This document shows, one piece after another, positions 26,701 through 39,900 of a stretch of DNA of 64,000 nt. The notes beneath the pieces were generated by a model, which had not been told where the DNA came from, did no database searches, and saw only the letters and a list, made by a program, of their open reading frames with translations. The position numbers and the translations under genes were made by a program. This DNA is from Zygnema circumcarinatum (Eukaryota; Streptophyta; Zygnematophyceae; Zygnematales; Zygnemataceae), in NCBI GenBank assembly GCA_037447605.1, contig CM074815.1:38133-102132 (forward strand), read 5' to 3'. Each line of letters starts with the position of its first letter. Position 1 is the first letter of the stretch.

Positions 26701-29609
26701 CGCCTTCTACCACTTCTTGCCAAGACGTAAGAATGAACAGCCATACTTAAGCTGAGAGTCGTTACCCCCCTGAACAGCATGTCAAGGTACCCAATGGCAT
26801 CGTTAAAGATTTGGCGTTTCCGTTGTGTGCTGTTCCACTCCTTTGGTTTGAAAGCGTTACATTGTATTGACAATTCAAGGGGTTTGTGATTCAGTTCCTT
26901 TGAACAAAGTAGGTGCATTATGGAAACCCATTATGTGTTAGGATAGTGGCAGTACTCAGGATATTAGTGCATACATTTATTAGTATTTATTTTTTATTAG
27001 TTCATTTTAACTTGTCTGTGAGGTCTTCACGTTGGAAAACTAGCATCCCTTCCCATGTGAGCATAAAGTTCTGAAGGGAGAGAAAAAGAAGAGGTCGTTT
27101 CAAGCTTTGCAGACTTTACACATGCGGGTTCGCTTGGTCCTTGTCTTGGTTCAGCCACTGTCTCTATTATTGTGTGTAGCTCTGTAGTTATTGGGGAACT
27201 GGGTTCGATAACAATGCTTGTGATTTCGCTAGGTCTTTGTCATGGACGAGGTACCTCTTGCAAGTGCTCAATTGTAGGTCGCACGGGGTTTTAATGGGGC
27301 AGTTATGCCATGAATTTCGCTTGCAACGGATTGAAAACCATTTACTTGAGCCGCCGTCCATCTGATGCGAAGACCATACACGTACAGTCCAGCGGGTACA
27401 AGGCTATGTCGTCCTGGCACATGCTTCGTACATTGCAGGTGGGTTTGACTACTAACAGCCCCCAGTAAACTTTTTGCATGTTTTATCGTCCTGTGTTGTT
27501 TGTTCCTTTTACATAAGTGCGTCATTCTCTGGGTTTTTTTTTTTTTTTTTTTATCAGATGATTCTGCAAGCCTTACTTTCTCAGGCATGCTTACCTGTAT
27601 AGACATACTGAGAATGTTGCGGTATTTTGTCTGGTTTCAGGAATGTCGGGAGGCCTGTGGGGGACAAGGCGTGCGGTCAGACAATCGCATCGGGCAACTG
27701 AAAGCGGAACACGATGTCATGGCCACTTTTGAAGGAGATAACAATGTGCTCATGCAGACGGTAAGGAGTCTGCACATTCTTGCCTCATGCTTTACCACTT
27801 GTTCCAAGTGGCGGTTTGTATTTATAGTTTACTGTAGATCTGACTCGGGACCTGTGAATCACTGCAGGTTAGTAAAGCTATACTTGGCGATTATTTTGCA
27901 GCCAAGAAAAAGGGCAAACCCCTCAGCGGCATGGGCCTGGAGCACTTGAATTCGGGAAGGCCTGTAATCCCAACGGTTCTCGACAGAGCCACTCTCCGGA
28001 ATGACCAATTTCAGGTAAGTGGAAACCTTTTTTGGAACCCACAACTGTCTTTTGAGTCAGGTTATTTTTTTATCGGTTTAAAGCGGTGTGCATGACCATC
28101 TTTTCCATTTTGGCGCATATGAGGAGCTTGTCAGTAGTGTGCTCTAGGACTGTCGTATGCTTGAACTTCCAGCTTCAACGTATTCGACTGTTTGTCCATT
28201 TTCAAGCGAATAGGATCTAACGTACGCATTTTCTAGCGCTACTTGTTTTTTTCTTTTTCCGTTTTTCCTTTGTTGAGCTCTTTCTGCATGTCGCATGAAC
28301 AGCTTTCTTTATTTCAATTGAGGGAGCGTGATCTCCTGGAGCGCTTCGCCATGGAGATGTCAGAGCGGCTTTCTAAAGGCCAAGCAATGGCAGATGCTTT
28401 CAATGACGTGAGTGTAAAGTGTTCCCACAACTCGCTAAAGCTTTCAAAAAATCTAGATGACATCCCTCTATATCGCCATATGCTCTCAGCAGGAAGAACT
28501 GAAATGGAATTTCGCCTAAAGTTTGGCCTTGAATATAAGGAACGAAGTTTTGTTTGAAGGCTCCTGCTTGGTCCGTTTCATTCACTTTCGTAAGTCACTC
28601 TTTTCTTGATTGGTGCTTCTGACTTAGCTTACTTTTCTATTGCGTCGTGCCATTCTTTTCATTTTCAAAGTCACCCGTCTGATTGTGACGTGGCTCAGAG
28701 GCCAAGTCATGTGGGTGTGCTTTATTCAGTGAATACTCGTATGATGGGAAAATACTGAACAGAACAGAATGGCCTGCGTGGAAAAACAGAGCTATCAGCT
28801 GGCGACAGACCTCGGCAGAGCGCATGCTGAGCGGGAGGTGCTGGAGGCCATTCAGGCGGCTGCGAGCGGTGCTCCTTCCGGGGTGAAGGTTAGTGGAGGA
28901 GCGGATGCCTTCTCTTCCTCATCCTTCCTCCTTCGCAAGCGAAACATGCTCGTTTCAGCTTTCAGGCGGATGTGAAACATGCCAGATTCAAGACGAGCTT
29001 CTGTCCTTGTTTCCGTAATGTAGTATTTGTAACTTGAAGACATTGGCAGCTCGTATCTGCGGGCGAATGGTGTGGGACGCCTGTGGTCATAGGGACAAGG
29101 CATGCGATCTAACGGACCTGAATGAAGTTGTTGTAGATGCAGCTTGGCCTCACGCTTTCTTCCATTCCTTGGCTGCTTGCAGGAGGTTATCGCGCTTATG
29201 GCGACAATGTATACTCTGTCTACCGTGGACGAAGACACGGTGTTTCTCAGGTCAGGATTTCTTCTCAGTTATCCCGATGTGCGTTCCTGGGGGTCTTGAA
29301 ACTGTGGAGCTGGGCATGCGGTGGCAATCGTTGTGTCCAAGCAGCGGGTGGTTGAATGGGAAGGAGAGGGGAGGTGTGCGGGGCAGGTACGAGTACCTAT
29401 CGGGTGAACAGGCTCAGGCTGTGCACCGGGAGGTGGCGGTGCTATGCGCAGAGATGCGGTCGCAGGCGCTGGACCTGGTGCAGGCGTTGGGGCTGCCGCC
29501 ACACTTGCTGGGGCCCATCGCCTTCGACTGGGTGGACTTCAACGCTTGGCGCAATGTGGAGAACTCCTTGCCCGCCAGCGCCTCCTGCCCGCACCACGCG
29601 CAGCTCTAA
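23772..29609 (+). CDS. ACX3-like: Peroxisomal acyl-CoA oxidase, ACX3-like
   Basis: Catalyses the first step of peroxisomal beta-oxidation: FAD-dependent oxidation of acyl-CoA to trans-2-enoyl-CoA with hydrogen peroxide release. Fifteen exons: 23772-23904, 24214-24559, 24753-24870, 25132-25239, 25449-25621, 25785-25884, 26062-26136, 26596-26726, 27303-27438, 27641-27760, 27868-28014, 28303-28407, 28763-28888, 29183-29250, 29387-29609. They sum to 703 codons (702 residues) with all phases matching. Family motifs in order: [84 protein letters not shown] and [10 protein letters not shown]. Residues 8-16 read RAALLARHL, fitting RAx5H[I/L], the PTS2 form known in plant ACX3. The C-terminus (HAQL) is not a classical PTS1, consistent with import by PTS2. 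Confidence 0.95.
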
Positions 29610-30234
29610 GGGCGCGTGGCAAAGCAGGCCGCTCCGTTATGTAGCAAAATCATATTCTTTAATTTTTCTTTAGTAGTTCAATGCGTTCTTCTTTGGCCTC
29701 CACTTGTTTGATCTTTCCGTGTGAGTAACGAAAGAATGGCAAGTGGAGACATACCAAGCTTCTGCTTTGCAGAGGTGCTTCTGCTTTCCACTTGTAGTTT
29801 GCAACTTTTGCCCACACTGACCTTTTGCGGCTCGGAATTATACCCACTGCGCATTGCATCTGCCCGACTTCCAAGGGCAAACAAAAACATTCTTAAGAAG
29901 TGATATTTTTCAAGCGGTGGATAACTAAACTACACAACTAAATTCTGTACAAAAGTCACCTCCTGCTTAATCTCAGCGCCACCCGCTGCTGCATATCACC
30001 ATCCGACAGCCGTAAAATTTGCCTTTTTCTACATTAGTCATAAACAGCACCCGGATTCTGAAGCCCCCTCCGCTGGCACTTCCAGCGAAATCACGGATCA
30101 AACTGGTTCTATGCTCAGAATTGTTGTTTCAGAGGTCCGTGCGCAGGCCACGTTGTGGGACGGAGCGATCCTTCACTACCATCCGGGAGCTTCCAATTCG
30201 ATTCCTACAAAAAGAGGCGGGGGTGGAGACGAGC
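29610..30234. other. Convergent intergenic region (acyl-CoA oxidase / WD40)
   Basis: This is about 625 bases of 3' flank shared by two converging genes. No additional gene, RNA or repeat was recognised. Confidence 0.5.
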
Positions 30235-33200
30235 TCAGACGCGCAAAATCTGAAGCTTGTTCGAGAAGGCGATGGCCACCCAGTCCGGCTGCGTGGAGGA
30301 CCACTGCAGCTGGTTGATCTCCGCGCCCGCCGTGTACGCCAAGATGGGGTCGAGCCCGCCGTCCACCGGCTGGCTGATGCAGGACAGGTCCCATATCAGT
30401 GCTTGGGAGTCGTCGCCCGCAGTGCAGATGTGGCAGGAGCTGTGAGGAGCCCATGCCACCGCATTCACTCCTAAGACATGCCGCTGCACAGGGGGCGGTG
30501 TCGCATGCTGTCAGTTCCATGCTCTTTACACAGATAACATGCATAAAATATGACACTGAACATATTTCTCAGACCGCCCAGAAACAAAAAAAAATGGAGC
30601 GCCGCATCCAGTCAAAGTTATCTCCTTGCCTCCAGACTTCCGTATCTGATGCAATTTTGCATCACAGTCTACATCAAACACCGTGGCACCTCGACGTTAC
30701 AGAAAAAACGCAAGGAAAATTGAAAGACAAAACAGAAGCACTCATGGATAACAACGAAGCTTGGAAACGAGGAGACCAGCTGGGAAATGAAACCAGAAAA
30801 CAGTCTACGCACATATAGAATCATTTCATACCCAACCCCGTCCACCCCTCTCCTCTTCTCCCACACTCGCCCTGTCAATCCTGACGTGTTCAAGCTTAAT
30901 ATGCAGTAGAAGAGTATCCTCTGACCTGCAGTTCCGCCACGGGCATCGTAGGAAATCTAATGTCCAGCACCACAACCTTCGGGGAGTCCATCAGAATGGT
31001 GGCCATGTAGCGTGGGTCTTGCTTGTTCCATCCCAAACGCAGCAGAGGAGTCTCCGGCTGTGGACTCTCGTATATGATGGTTGAGTGCTCTTTGTCTCTC
31101 AGGTCGAACACTCTCACAGAGCCGTCAGCTGCACAGCCCGAAATGCAAATAAGCAATGAAACGAACAACAGCTTGAATGACGAAGACCGAGAGATTGAAG
31201 GAGGCTTAAGCAGGTAACCATTGGACCTCGCAGTAGTTAATTCCATGGACGGTTTCGCCGTACGGAGGTGAATTATGAGTCAAATCAAATGAAATTCTGA
31301 TCCTCAAGTAGGACAAGATACAAAATCCCCTTCGCCAAACGAATCAGACCCACATTCAGAGGCCATCCTCCAAGTTTTTTTGCAGAATTTTCAAATTTAC
31401 TATATTCATTTTATTTTAGAGCTTGGCTTCTTCTGCTTTCTTCTGCAGTGGAAAGGAGTTCTTGACATTTCGAGTTGGCCGAATCCTCCAAGGCTCCAGC
31501 CATAGTTAATTGCTGAAAAATGAAAATTTTCTCACCTGAAACTGACGCAAAGACACCGACGCCTCCCCATGCAATATCATAAACCTCTTTGTCGTGCGCA
31601 ATAAGTTGCGTATCTACTACCTCCTTTTCCATGTCCCAAATTGTGCATGTTGTGTCGATGCTGCAGATCAACCAGCATACATTTCTCAGTCACGATAGAC
31701 CTGCTTGTAACTATCGCATAAGCACTAGCGCAGTTTGGACAATTGAATGCATAGAAGCCTATTCCACCTTCTGCCCTCAAGGCCGTAAGACAAACTTCAA
31801 ACTCCACAAGTTCCGGAAGTTCCGAGCAGAAGCATGGCTTTCGACTGAAGCTGAACTGGCGATTTAGAGTTAGCTGCTGCAGCAATTTCATCTCCAATTC
31901 AAAATAACACTAGCTTTTCGGCGAAACGTGAAGAGAAGGGTGGCAGAAAGGGAGGCATACCTGGAGGTGCCGAGTCGTTTTGGTTCAGACTCATTCCAAT
32001 CAAATGATGTCAAAGGTGCACAAAACTCGCTATTCTTGTTATTGTTCAGAGTGCTCTTTAGCTTTACACCTCCCTCCTCCACCTGCCATAGCAATGCAGT
32101 GAGAGCATTAAGTCATCATCACCACCCAGCCTTACTAAAAATCAACTGCTCGAGGCCCATCCTCAGGCTTGAAGGCTAAAATGAAATGGGACCATGAATA
32201 ATGTATGATGACTGGGTAGACAAAGAGATGAACACAAGGTTTTGAAAGAAGGAAGATCAGTTCAATGAAAGGGTAAAGTTCAAACCTCCCAAATGCGAAG
32301 GAAGTCGCCAGTAGTTGCGATAAGGTCAGGCTTTTGGCATTCCTTGTCCGGAATGAACATTATCTTTGTCGTCGGGTACGGATGTTCAAACGACAGCGCA
32401 GGATCACTTTTAAACTCTCCTGTTTCGTCATCCAGCTGTACAATTTCCACCTGAAACTCAAACAAAATGCTGGGGTTTGAAGTACTTGCCCATAATCTCC
32501 ACCTAAATACATTTTTCTGACCTAATTCTGCTTTCTTCATAGATTAAAAGCGCTCGCCAACGATTACCTACTCCAATCTACACGCTGTTTCACGCGTACG
32601 CAGCGAACTACAGGTTGAAATCATTATGTGAGTGCAAACAAGCTGAGCTTGAAGCCTTTAGTAATTGCGTCCATCCAAAAATACTATTTGCATATAACAG
32701 CGTTCCTAAATTCTGCGTGTGTCACGAAGAAGCATTTAAGGTTTGGAGGAGCTGCTCGTCCTGCGACCAGTCAGAGCAGGGACGCAGGGCCGTGCTCACC
32801 TTGTTGCGATACTCTTCAATGAAACTTCCGATGGCAAGTCTGAATTTTTTATCACGCCGAACGCTCCAATTCATACCATAGATGAGCCACGGAGCGTCAT
32901 AAGTGTAGATCTCTGCTCGCTTCCTCGGAATGTTATCACTGTAAATGTCCATCCAATGCTTCAAAAGAGCTGCGAAGCGACGTCCCGCTGCCGCCTCTTG
33001 CGCGGTTGCGGCGAGCTGTGCCTACAATACTCGCGACTCTCCGGCCATGCACGGCATGCCTTGCCTTATCCTTCCGCTAAATCCCGGCAGTGATCGACGC
33101 GTGGCAAATCTCCTTCTTCTCCTTCGCCGCCCCCCGTCCACGGCCCTGTCCACCTGCAATGCACTCTCCTCTGCCCCTTCAGCCTCCCTCCCTCCCTCCC

Positions 33201-33505
33201 TCCCTTCCTCCCTCTCTTCCTCCCTCTCTTCCTCCCTCTCTCTCCCTCGCGCTCGCCCTCTGCAGCGGTATCGGCAGCGGGCAGGGGCGGCCGCACAAGC
33301 ACCAGAGTCCACCTGCCACATCCACATCCACATCCACATCCAAATCTCGATCCACTTCTCCGAGTCCACCCTCGATCCGGATCAAGACCGCTCGCTGCCG
33401 ACCACGGCGCCAAGCCCCGCCCTTCCCAGAACCGTCCTCCGCTCCATGCTGCCCATCAGTTCCGAGCAGCGTTCCCTCCGTAGGATCCCCCCTCATAGAC
33501 CCCAT
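30235..33505 (-). CDS. TTG1/LWD-like: WD40-repeat protein of the TTG1/AN11/LWD family
   Basis: A WD40 scaffold. In land plants TTG1/AN11 joins MYB-bHLH complexes and LWD1 acts in the circadian clock. Minus-strand exons: 32938-32800, 32450-32286, 32082-31961, 31660-31536, 31128-30926 and 30483-30235, all phase-consistent. Motifs in order: [131 protein letters not shown] and [20 protein letters not shown], ending [10 protein letters not shown]-stop. These match AN11/LWD proteins closely along the whole length. The first exon is inferred: the best ATG is at 33505-33503 (MGSMRGDP), similar to the MG start of LWD1, but its donor was not resolved. The sequence alone does not separate TTG1 from LWD function. 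Confidence 0.92.
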
Positions 33506-34214
33506 AGAACAGCCTCGAATATTCCCGACCCCTACCTGCCACGTGTCGTGATCTCGTCGATCAAATGACTCATGTGAACCGTCCGATGGGGAAAGGTCTG
33601 TCCGTACAGAGGGCGTGGGCTGAGCACACGTGCCGCCATGTGCTTTCGTCACGTGGCAGACCGAAGCTGCGGAGGTCGATCCCAGCGCGCCACGCGGCGC
33701 GTGGCGGCGGACACGTGGCTTGTGGCGGGCACTCCTTTGACGTGGCGTCTGGGCAGGCCGCGAGGCGCGGCGCCGGACCAGTTCAGAAAATACTTTTGAG
33801 GCTGCCGTTCTTTTTTTGGTTTTTAATTATTTTTCTTTTCGCTTCGCGGCTCCATTTCCCGCCTCGCGCCTCGCGGCGGGAAAACCGTCCTGGGGGCGCT
33901 CGCGAAAACATTTTTCAAAGATGGTCCGATCCTGTCCGGGCCGCGCCGGCCGGCGGACGCGGGGCCCTGCGCGGCTCCTTCGAAATCGCCCCCGGGCGGG
34001 TCCGCAATGTTTTAAGATCCTGCCCGCGCCGTACGGTCTGTGACTGCGGGAGGGACCGTACGGCTGCACTGGCGGAAGGGGGCAAGGGCTAGGGGGGAAG
34101 GCCTCACCGTGGTCTTATCGCGCTCTCTCTCGCTCCCTCTGGCTCTCTCGCTCCCTCTGGCTCTCTCGCTTTCCCCCTCTCTCTCTCGCTCGCAGAAAGC
34201 AGTGGTGGGGCGCC
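33506..34214. promoter_or_regulatory. Divergent promoter of WD40 (-) and COR413 (+), ABRE/G-box rich
   Basis: This 709-bp region has CACGTGTC (33540), CACGTG (33627), CACGTGGC (33650), CACGTGGC (33712) and GACGTGGC (33739), all ACGT-core sites of ABRE or G-box type bound by bZIP or bHLH factors. Two CCGTACGG/GCCGTACGG sites lie at about 34029 and 34055. A CT-rich tract at about 34120-34196 ending CTCGCAG looks like a 3' splice site, so the COR413 leader may contain an intron. Confidence 0.6.
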
Positions 34215-35723
34215 ATGGTCTCGCCATCATTCGGCACGCACGGGTCGCACCTGCAGATGGTGAAGGAGGCCATCCTGGGCCATGAAGACAGCGCCTTTCT
34301 GGCATGGGCCACGCATCGTTGGGCTCCAGCGCAGTGGATTCTGCTCGCCGCTGCCTTGTCAGTGACTTATGCTTTCAATTTGGGAACTGCGTTGCCTTCG
34401 TAGCTATTCAGCGTTCTGCCTAGGTCTGACAGGTGCTGCTGATATGCATTCGTCACCTGTTTGAGTTCCCTTTCGAGCGTTTGGATCATTCTTTGTCCCG
34501 AATCTGAAGGGCATTACCGAAATGGTTGAATGTTGGTGTTGGGGGGGAGTTTAGTTAAGGAGAAAAGATGACTAGGAGCGTTTCGGCGATGGTTTTTTTT
34601 TTTTAATCAAGTTCAGTGAGCATTAGTTTCCCACAATGATGATTTCTCGATGCTTAATTTTTCAGAGTACTCCTCGCACTGGAGCATACTGAATGGCGGT
34701 CACCTCTCCTCGTTGGTCTGCTCGTGCCTCTCATTTTTATCAATGCACCAGACATGGTGTTTGAGTTTTTCAGGTAAGTGCTGGTGACGGTAAAAGTTTC
34801 GAAGTAAAGAAAGAAAGAGGAACAAAGCAGAGGGAGGGGAAATGGTTTCTTCTTGCATCGCTGGTTTGGAGGGTTGAGCCAAGTCAGAGACGGTGCATTC
34901 ACACTTTTCCCAATGTATTGTGCAATCAGTGTATTCCTTTTTTCTGACGACTGAGCGTGAAGTGTAACTGTTCGTGGATTTCCCCTTTTTTTTTGTGATT
35001 GTACAGGAATGAGCCGGGCCATTGGATCGCTTTCGTTGTTGTGCTTGGAGTTCTCTACACGCCTCCTCTTTACATTCCTCGTAAGCTGCTTTTCCAGGAT
35101 GGGCTCCACCGCAGTCCACAGTATGGCACATGCACACATAGCGTCCACATCCCCATACTATCTTATACACATGCAGAATTTCGCGGAGAGTGTTCGATGC
35201 CAGCAATGGTTTTGCACAATATTCCCTTTTCTAATTTTCTGGAAAACCTTAGATAGCACTACGATTCAGACGTTGTTCTTTGTATGATTTGTTTCATTTG
35301 ACAAAGGTGGCACGTGGTTATTTTGTTATAGCAGATGAAAGACCCCTCGATGCATCCTCTTCGAGGATGGGTAGTACAGACGCATCAATGGAACACTATC
35401 ACGACTGAATATTTACACACTTTCTGTAAATGCTGACTTTTTTTGTAAATGCTGTTATTGCAGCTCCAACGAACCTATGGGCTTCTATTCTTCTTTTGAT
35501 TGTCGTTGCGCCTGCTTGGATCGTGGGCCTTCGCTATACGATCTGGGGAGTGATTCTGAGCCTTGTTATTGCGGCCGTCTTGGCGGTTCAGCATGTTCTT
35601 GATGCAAATAACGACCCTGAAGGCCCACAGAGCACTTTCACTCACCAGAGGAGGCTCCCAACTACAATTGCACTTATCTTGACGATAGTCATTCCGATAT
35701 ATTTCTTTTTTGGCGGCTTTTGA
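34215..35723 (+). CDS. COR413: COR413 family multispanning membrane protein
   Basis: COR413 proteins are small multispanning proteins of the plasma or plastid inner membrane, linked to cold and water stress in plants. Exons: 34215-34357, 34666-34773, 35007-35080 and 35464-35723. They total 195 codons (194 residues) and all joins are in phase; the first donor is GTCAGT. Hydrophobic spans include QWILLAAALVLLAL, LLVGLLVPLIFINAP, WIAFVVVLGVLY, NLWASILLLIVVAPAWIVG, WGVILSLVIAAVLAVQHV and TIALILTIVIPIYFFFG. Family landmarks are LLVPLIF-x5-P, a FEFFR turn followed by HWIA, and the soluble loop STFTHQRRLPTTI. The N-terminus has no long transit peptide, which favours the PM-type over the plastid IM-type. 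The start is the first in-frame ATG. Stress regulation is suggested by the ABRE cluster upstream. Confidence 0.88.
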
Positions 35724-36922
35724 GGTGGTTTACCTTTTGTTGTCCGGGTTAAACACTCTAAGCTTGAGGTCTAGTGTCTGAAGAATGAGATCACAGACAC
35801 GCATTTTTGGTGGATGACTTCTTAAAGAAGTAGGTCTTCCGAGGAAAACTTTCCTTTTTTTAGAGTTTCAGCACGAAACGTACATTTCTGCCTCTATCCT
35901 TGAGTTTCAGGTTTTGTTGCGAGAACTAGAAGACATGTATGTCCATGGGTTCACTAACACCTCACCCCTGTATCATCCTGCAAGGTTGCCGCCCTAAAAG
36001 CGTTTTTTGTTCCAGTTTAGCCTTGCGGCTTCTCAATCCTGATTGCATGAAATAATTCTTGCAAACAAACTGGACGTCATGCATGCGTTTATGCATTGTA
36101 ACTGTGAAGGCGGGAACGGACATGCAATGTTGGGCGTCACAAGGGATATCGTGTGTTTAATCGTCCTTAGTAAGGAAGGCTGGCTGCCTTTTGGCGCTCT
36201 ATCACGACATGTGTTGGTGGTGAGAGATGTTTTTGAACTTCCTGCTCCCTGGCAGCCGCTCCCCTTGGGAGGCGTAACTCGCGACAGTGCTGCATGTGTC
36301 TTTGAGCACCGAGGTTTTATGTTTGCCAATGTCTAACACATTTGACAAAGTAAGCATTGTTTGCTATGCAGTCAACATCTAAGGATGCAATCCCGAGATT
36401 ACCAAACCCGTGTTACCTGCCCTTCTACGCATGACGCCATACGCAGGCATGTCAAGGTCTACCTGCGGATCAGAACGAGGGTCCTACAAAATAAAATGTC
36501 CGGAACAGTGAACCGTCTGATTGTATATGATGTGATTATATGCATTCATTCTCTTTAAAAAATGTGGCTAAAACAATTATACGCTCTAGCCGTGCTTATA
36601 CGGCAGAACTACATCAGGCTCTATATTTAGCGGATGAGGACTTGTTACAGGTCCGTATTAGAATTGAAGCAGAAGCAGAGGACGCTCCACCAAGAACCCT
36701 TCCTAAAGCACTCCATGAAGGTTTAATTTACAAGCCACGCCTACCGTATTAATATGTAAGAATGAACTGCATCCATAAAGCCCCCCTGCCTTCAGTTGCA
36801 CGGTGCAAAGCGCCACAAGACAGCGATCTCGCCAGATGCCGACGCGGTGGCACGTCTTTCAATTCCCCCCCCCCCCTCTCCCTCTCCTCCCTCTCTCTCC
36901 CGCGTGGGTAACGCCGCCTCGC
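35724..36922. other. Convergent intergenic region (COR413 / dynamin)
   Basis: This is 1.2 kb of 3' flank. An open frame of 97 codons at 36043-36336 has no recognisable domain and no gene-like context. A poly-C run lies near 36865-36877. No gene is supported. Confidence 0.5.
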
Positions 36923-39900
36923 CTAGAGAGTCCTGGCAAGTGCTCGAAATTCTTGCATGCATCGTTCAAGCGATTCGCTGCGCCGCTGCAGCTCCGCCTT
37001 GGTGCTGCGCAGGCCCTCCACCGCGCCCGGAGCCACAAACAGCTCCATGAAAGACGCATCCTCGCAGGCAAACAGCTCCACTGCAATAGATATTCCAAGC
37101 TCCTCGCGGCTGCACACCAGACAGAGAAGCAGCGCCGTCGCAGAAAAATCAGCAGTGGCAACAGAGTTGTAGTGTTCCATTTATGTCTGGAATTATGGAA
37201 CTTCTGGGGTTGTCATCATCACGAATGAAGCGTGGGGATTCTCACCAAGGAGTGATGAAGCCGGCGCTGAGAGTGGAAGGCACGAGACGGTGGGCCACAA
37301 CCTCTCGAATTCGAGAGAATTGTTCGATCATCATGGCACAAACATCGGAGTACTCCGATTTTCCCTGAAGAAACACTTTCGGTGCTTTTCCATTGATCCA
37401 GCGATGGCTTCCATTTCCAGCAGAGGAACCCGATGCTGCAGATGACCTCTTCTTCGGAGCGGCTCCATCCCCCACAACGGGCCCTCCCATTCCTCCATTG
37501 GAAGCTATCTGTGTGTTGAACCTCTTCAAAAATCCAAGGTTGGCGTTTGCTGCGGCTCCGTTGGCTGCCATTGTCGCAAAAGCAGAAGGTCGGCCGCTTG
37601 CAGCAGCGTATTCCTTACGGCGAGCACCTGCTCCCTCACTCACACCCTGCAAATAAACCAGGAAAATCCCTGGTGAGAGAGGGAGAGGGGGGGNNNNNNN
37701 NNNAGAGAGGAGAGGGGAGAGGGACAGGGGAGGGCAGGTAAGGGGAGGGAACGGATAGGGGAAGGGGGGAAAAAGGGGGGCAAGGAAAGGAGGAAGTGAC
37801 ACAAAGGAACGAGCAGCAATGAAAGAGACGGCAAGGAAGAAAGAGTGATGGACAAAGACACTCTCGAAGGGGAAAGAGAAGGAAACAGGAGAGTTTGGAT
37901 TGTATGTTGTGTAGCACTCTCTCCAAATAGAATGCGGCAAGGGATGATTCAAAGAGAATTCTCTACCTGGTCGGGGGACGGCGTTTCTGGAACCGTCAAA
38001 TGGCTCTCTCGTTCTCGAAAATGCTCCTGACCTTCCTCAGAAGGGCTCCCTTTTCCAGCTTGCTTTCCGAGCCCCTGAACGTTCTCTCCCTCATCACTAT
38101 ACCCACTTCGTGCTTGATTATTCATCGTGGGAGAACCCGCGTCCACGGAAGAATGCTCCATTCGCATACTGACAGCTGCTCCTCCTTGAGGTCCCACAGC
38201 TGCAACTCCGTTCTCCGGATGGTAGAGGGGCTGCTGCTCTCCGAAAGGAGTGTACTGTCAATTAAAAAAGAACGACAGAATCAGGGTCGAGCTTGGAAAC
38301 AGAATGCTGCAGGGTTCAGGATTCAATATCAGCATGCTCTAGTGGGGGTGAGGGCAGCAATCGTGCACACAGATAGAGATACATGAGCAGGCACAGTTCG
38401 ACTTCCACAATCATGTCAATACAGTAAAACCCCAAAATTCGAAACAGGCAAAAACTTCTTGATTCTGCCGCGTTACCTGCAGCGGAGGAATGGCCGGCTC
38501 CCACGTGTCGGTGGGGGAGAAGGCGCTGGTCGCTGCGAGCAGGTGGTGCCTCGCTCGGTCCTTGCACTGCGAAGCGAGTTTCCTTACAAAGCGGTCGTGG
38601 GCCTTTCTCAGAGCCGTGTGGAAGGACACGTACGCGTTCAAAGTAGAGGCGGCGATTTTGCTCTGCGATGCTCCGGGCTCGGCTGCAGGCACACACGGAA
38701 AGTCATCAGCACAGTCCCTCTTTCCTGACTTTTTTTCCTTTCGAACAGTCAAGTTTCCCGACCCTGCTTTTTGACTCCTCGTCTCACATTCCCCCTGGTC
38801 TTCTCCCTCCTCGTCCTCGTACCAAACCTCTGCTTCACCACTTCTTTCCCTCATTGTCTCTCTCTCCTACGCCTCTCTTTCCCCGCAGTTTAGTGACGGC
38901 TAATATGCAACGACAAACCATACCTTTGTCACTTGGCCCAAAGGCCTTACTAGCCAGTGGTATTTAACCTAGTTCATCCAGAACTTCACTCTTTACTAAC
39001 CTCCGTCTCTACTCTTCCTCTCTCTCTCTCGCTTTCTCTCTCTTTCTTCTTCCTCTCTTTCTTCTCTCCCAATTAACCCTCCCTTCAACTACTCCTCCCA
39101 CCACCCAACCACACCCAGCTCCAACCAGTTGCTGCTTCCCAAGGTATCTGCCATTGCACAAATACCTTCTGCCTCCATCTTGAGCCGCTGCAACGCGAGG
39201 TCGAAGAGTGAGACGAGCAGATGCGCGAGTCGGTCGCAGGCCGTGTCCAGGAGCGGCCCCAAACACTTCCTCGCCTCTGAACGCGCAATGTCGGCAGCGG
39301 CTGCAGGGGGACCCCCCTGCTTACCGGCGTGGGCAAGCAGGATGTTCGCCACCTGCTCTCAAAGGGCCACCCGAGGAAGGGTGCTTAGGGGCCAAACTTC
39401 AAGCCCAAACAAACAAACGACCTTTTCCTATACCCACTTTAACTAGTGCTTTACATGCACGTTAGCAATAGGAAGTTTCGATATCTATAGGAAGTATCCG
39501 CAAACCGCAAACCACCCAGGGAGTTCAACAAAGCCAGATTCAGAGCAGGTTATCAATCATACTAGGCAATACCCAAATGGTTGAAAACAGTTTCTCAGAA
39601 GTTCCCCGACGACATCCTGTTGTGAAAGTGAAGGATCTTATGCATGAAAGCGAGAAATGCGGACTTCGTGCGAAAGTCAACAGCGCCACTCAGTGGCTAG
39701 TCAAAATTAAAATACCTTTTCTGAAGTGACTGATGGGCATTCCAGTGAGAAAGCTGCGCATCGGAATTCATCGAGCAGCCGTTCAAAGGCAGCTCCTCCA
39801 TACAGTCTCAGATTCGAATGTGAAGGCTTGATATCTCCAAGTACTCCGGGCCACCTTCCCAGCCCACTCTCCTCCCTCTCTTCCTCTGTTGTACGACCCC

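Noticed and set aside
33022-33652. Long frames on both strands near the WD40 first exon
   Set aside because: Mostly translations of CCCTC and GGATGT repeats; only a short start segment at 33505 is plausible coding.
36043-36336. 97-codon plus-strand frame between COR413 and the dynamin gene
   Set aside because: No recognisable domain, no splice partners and no promoter; about the length expected by chance.
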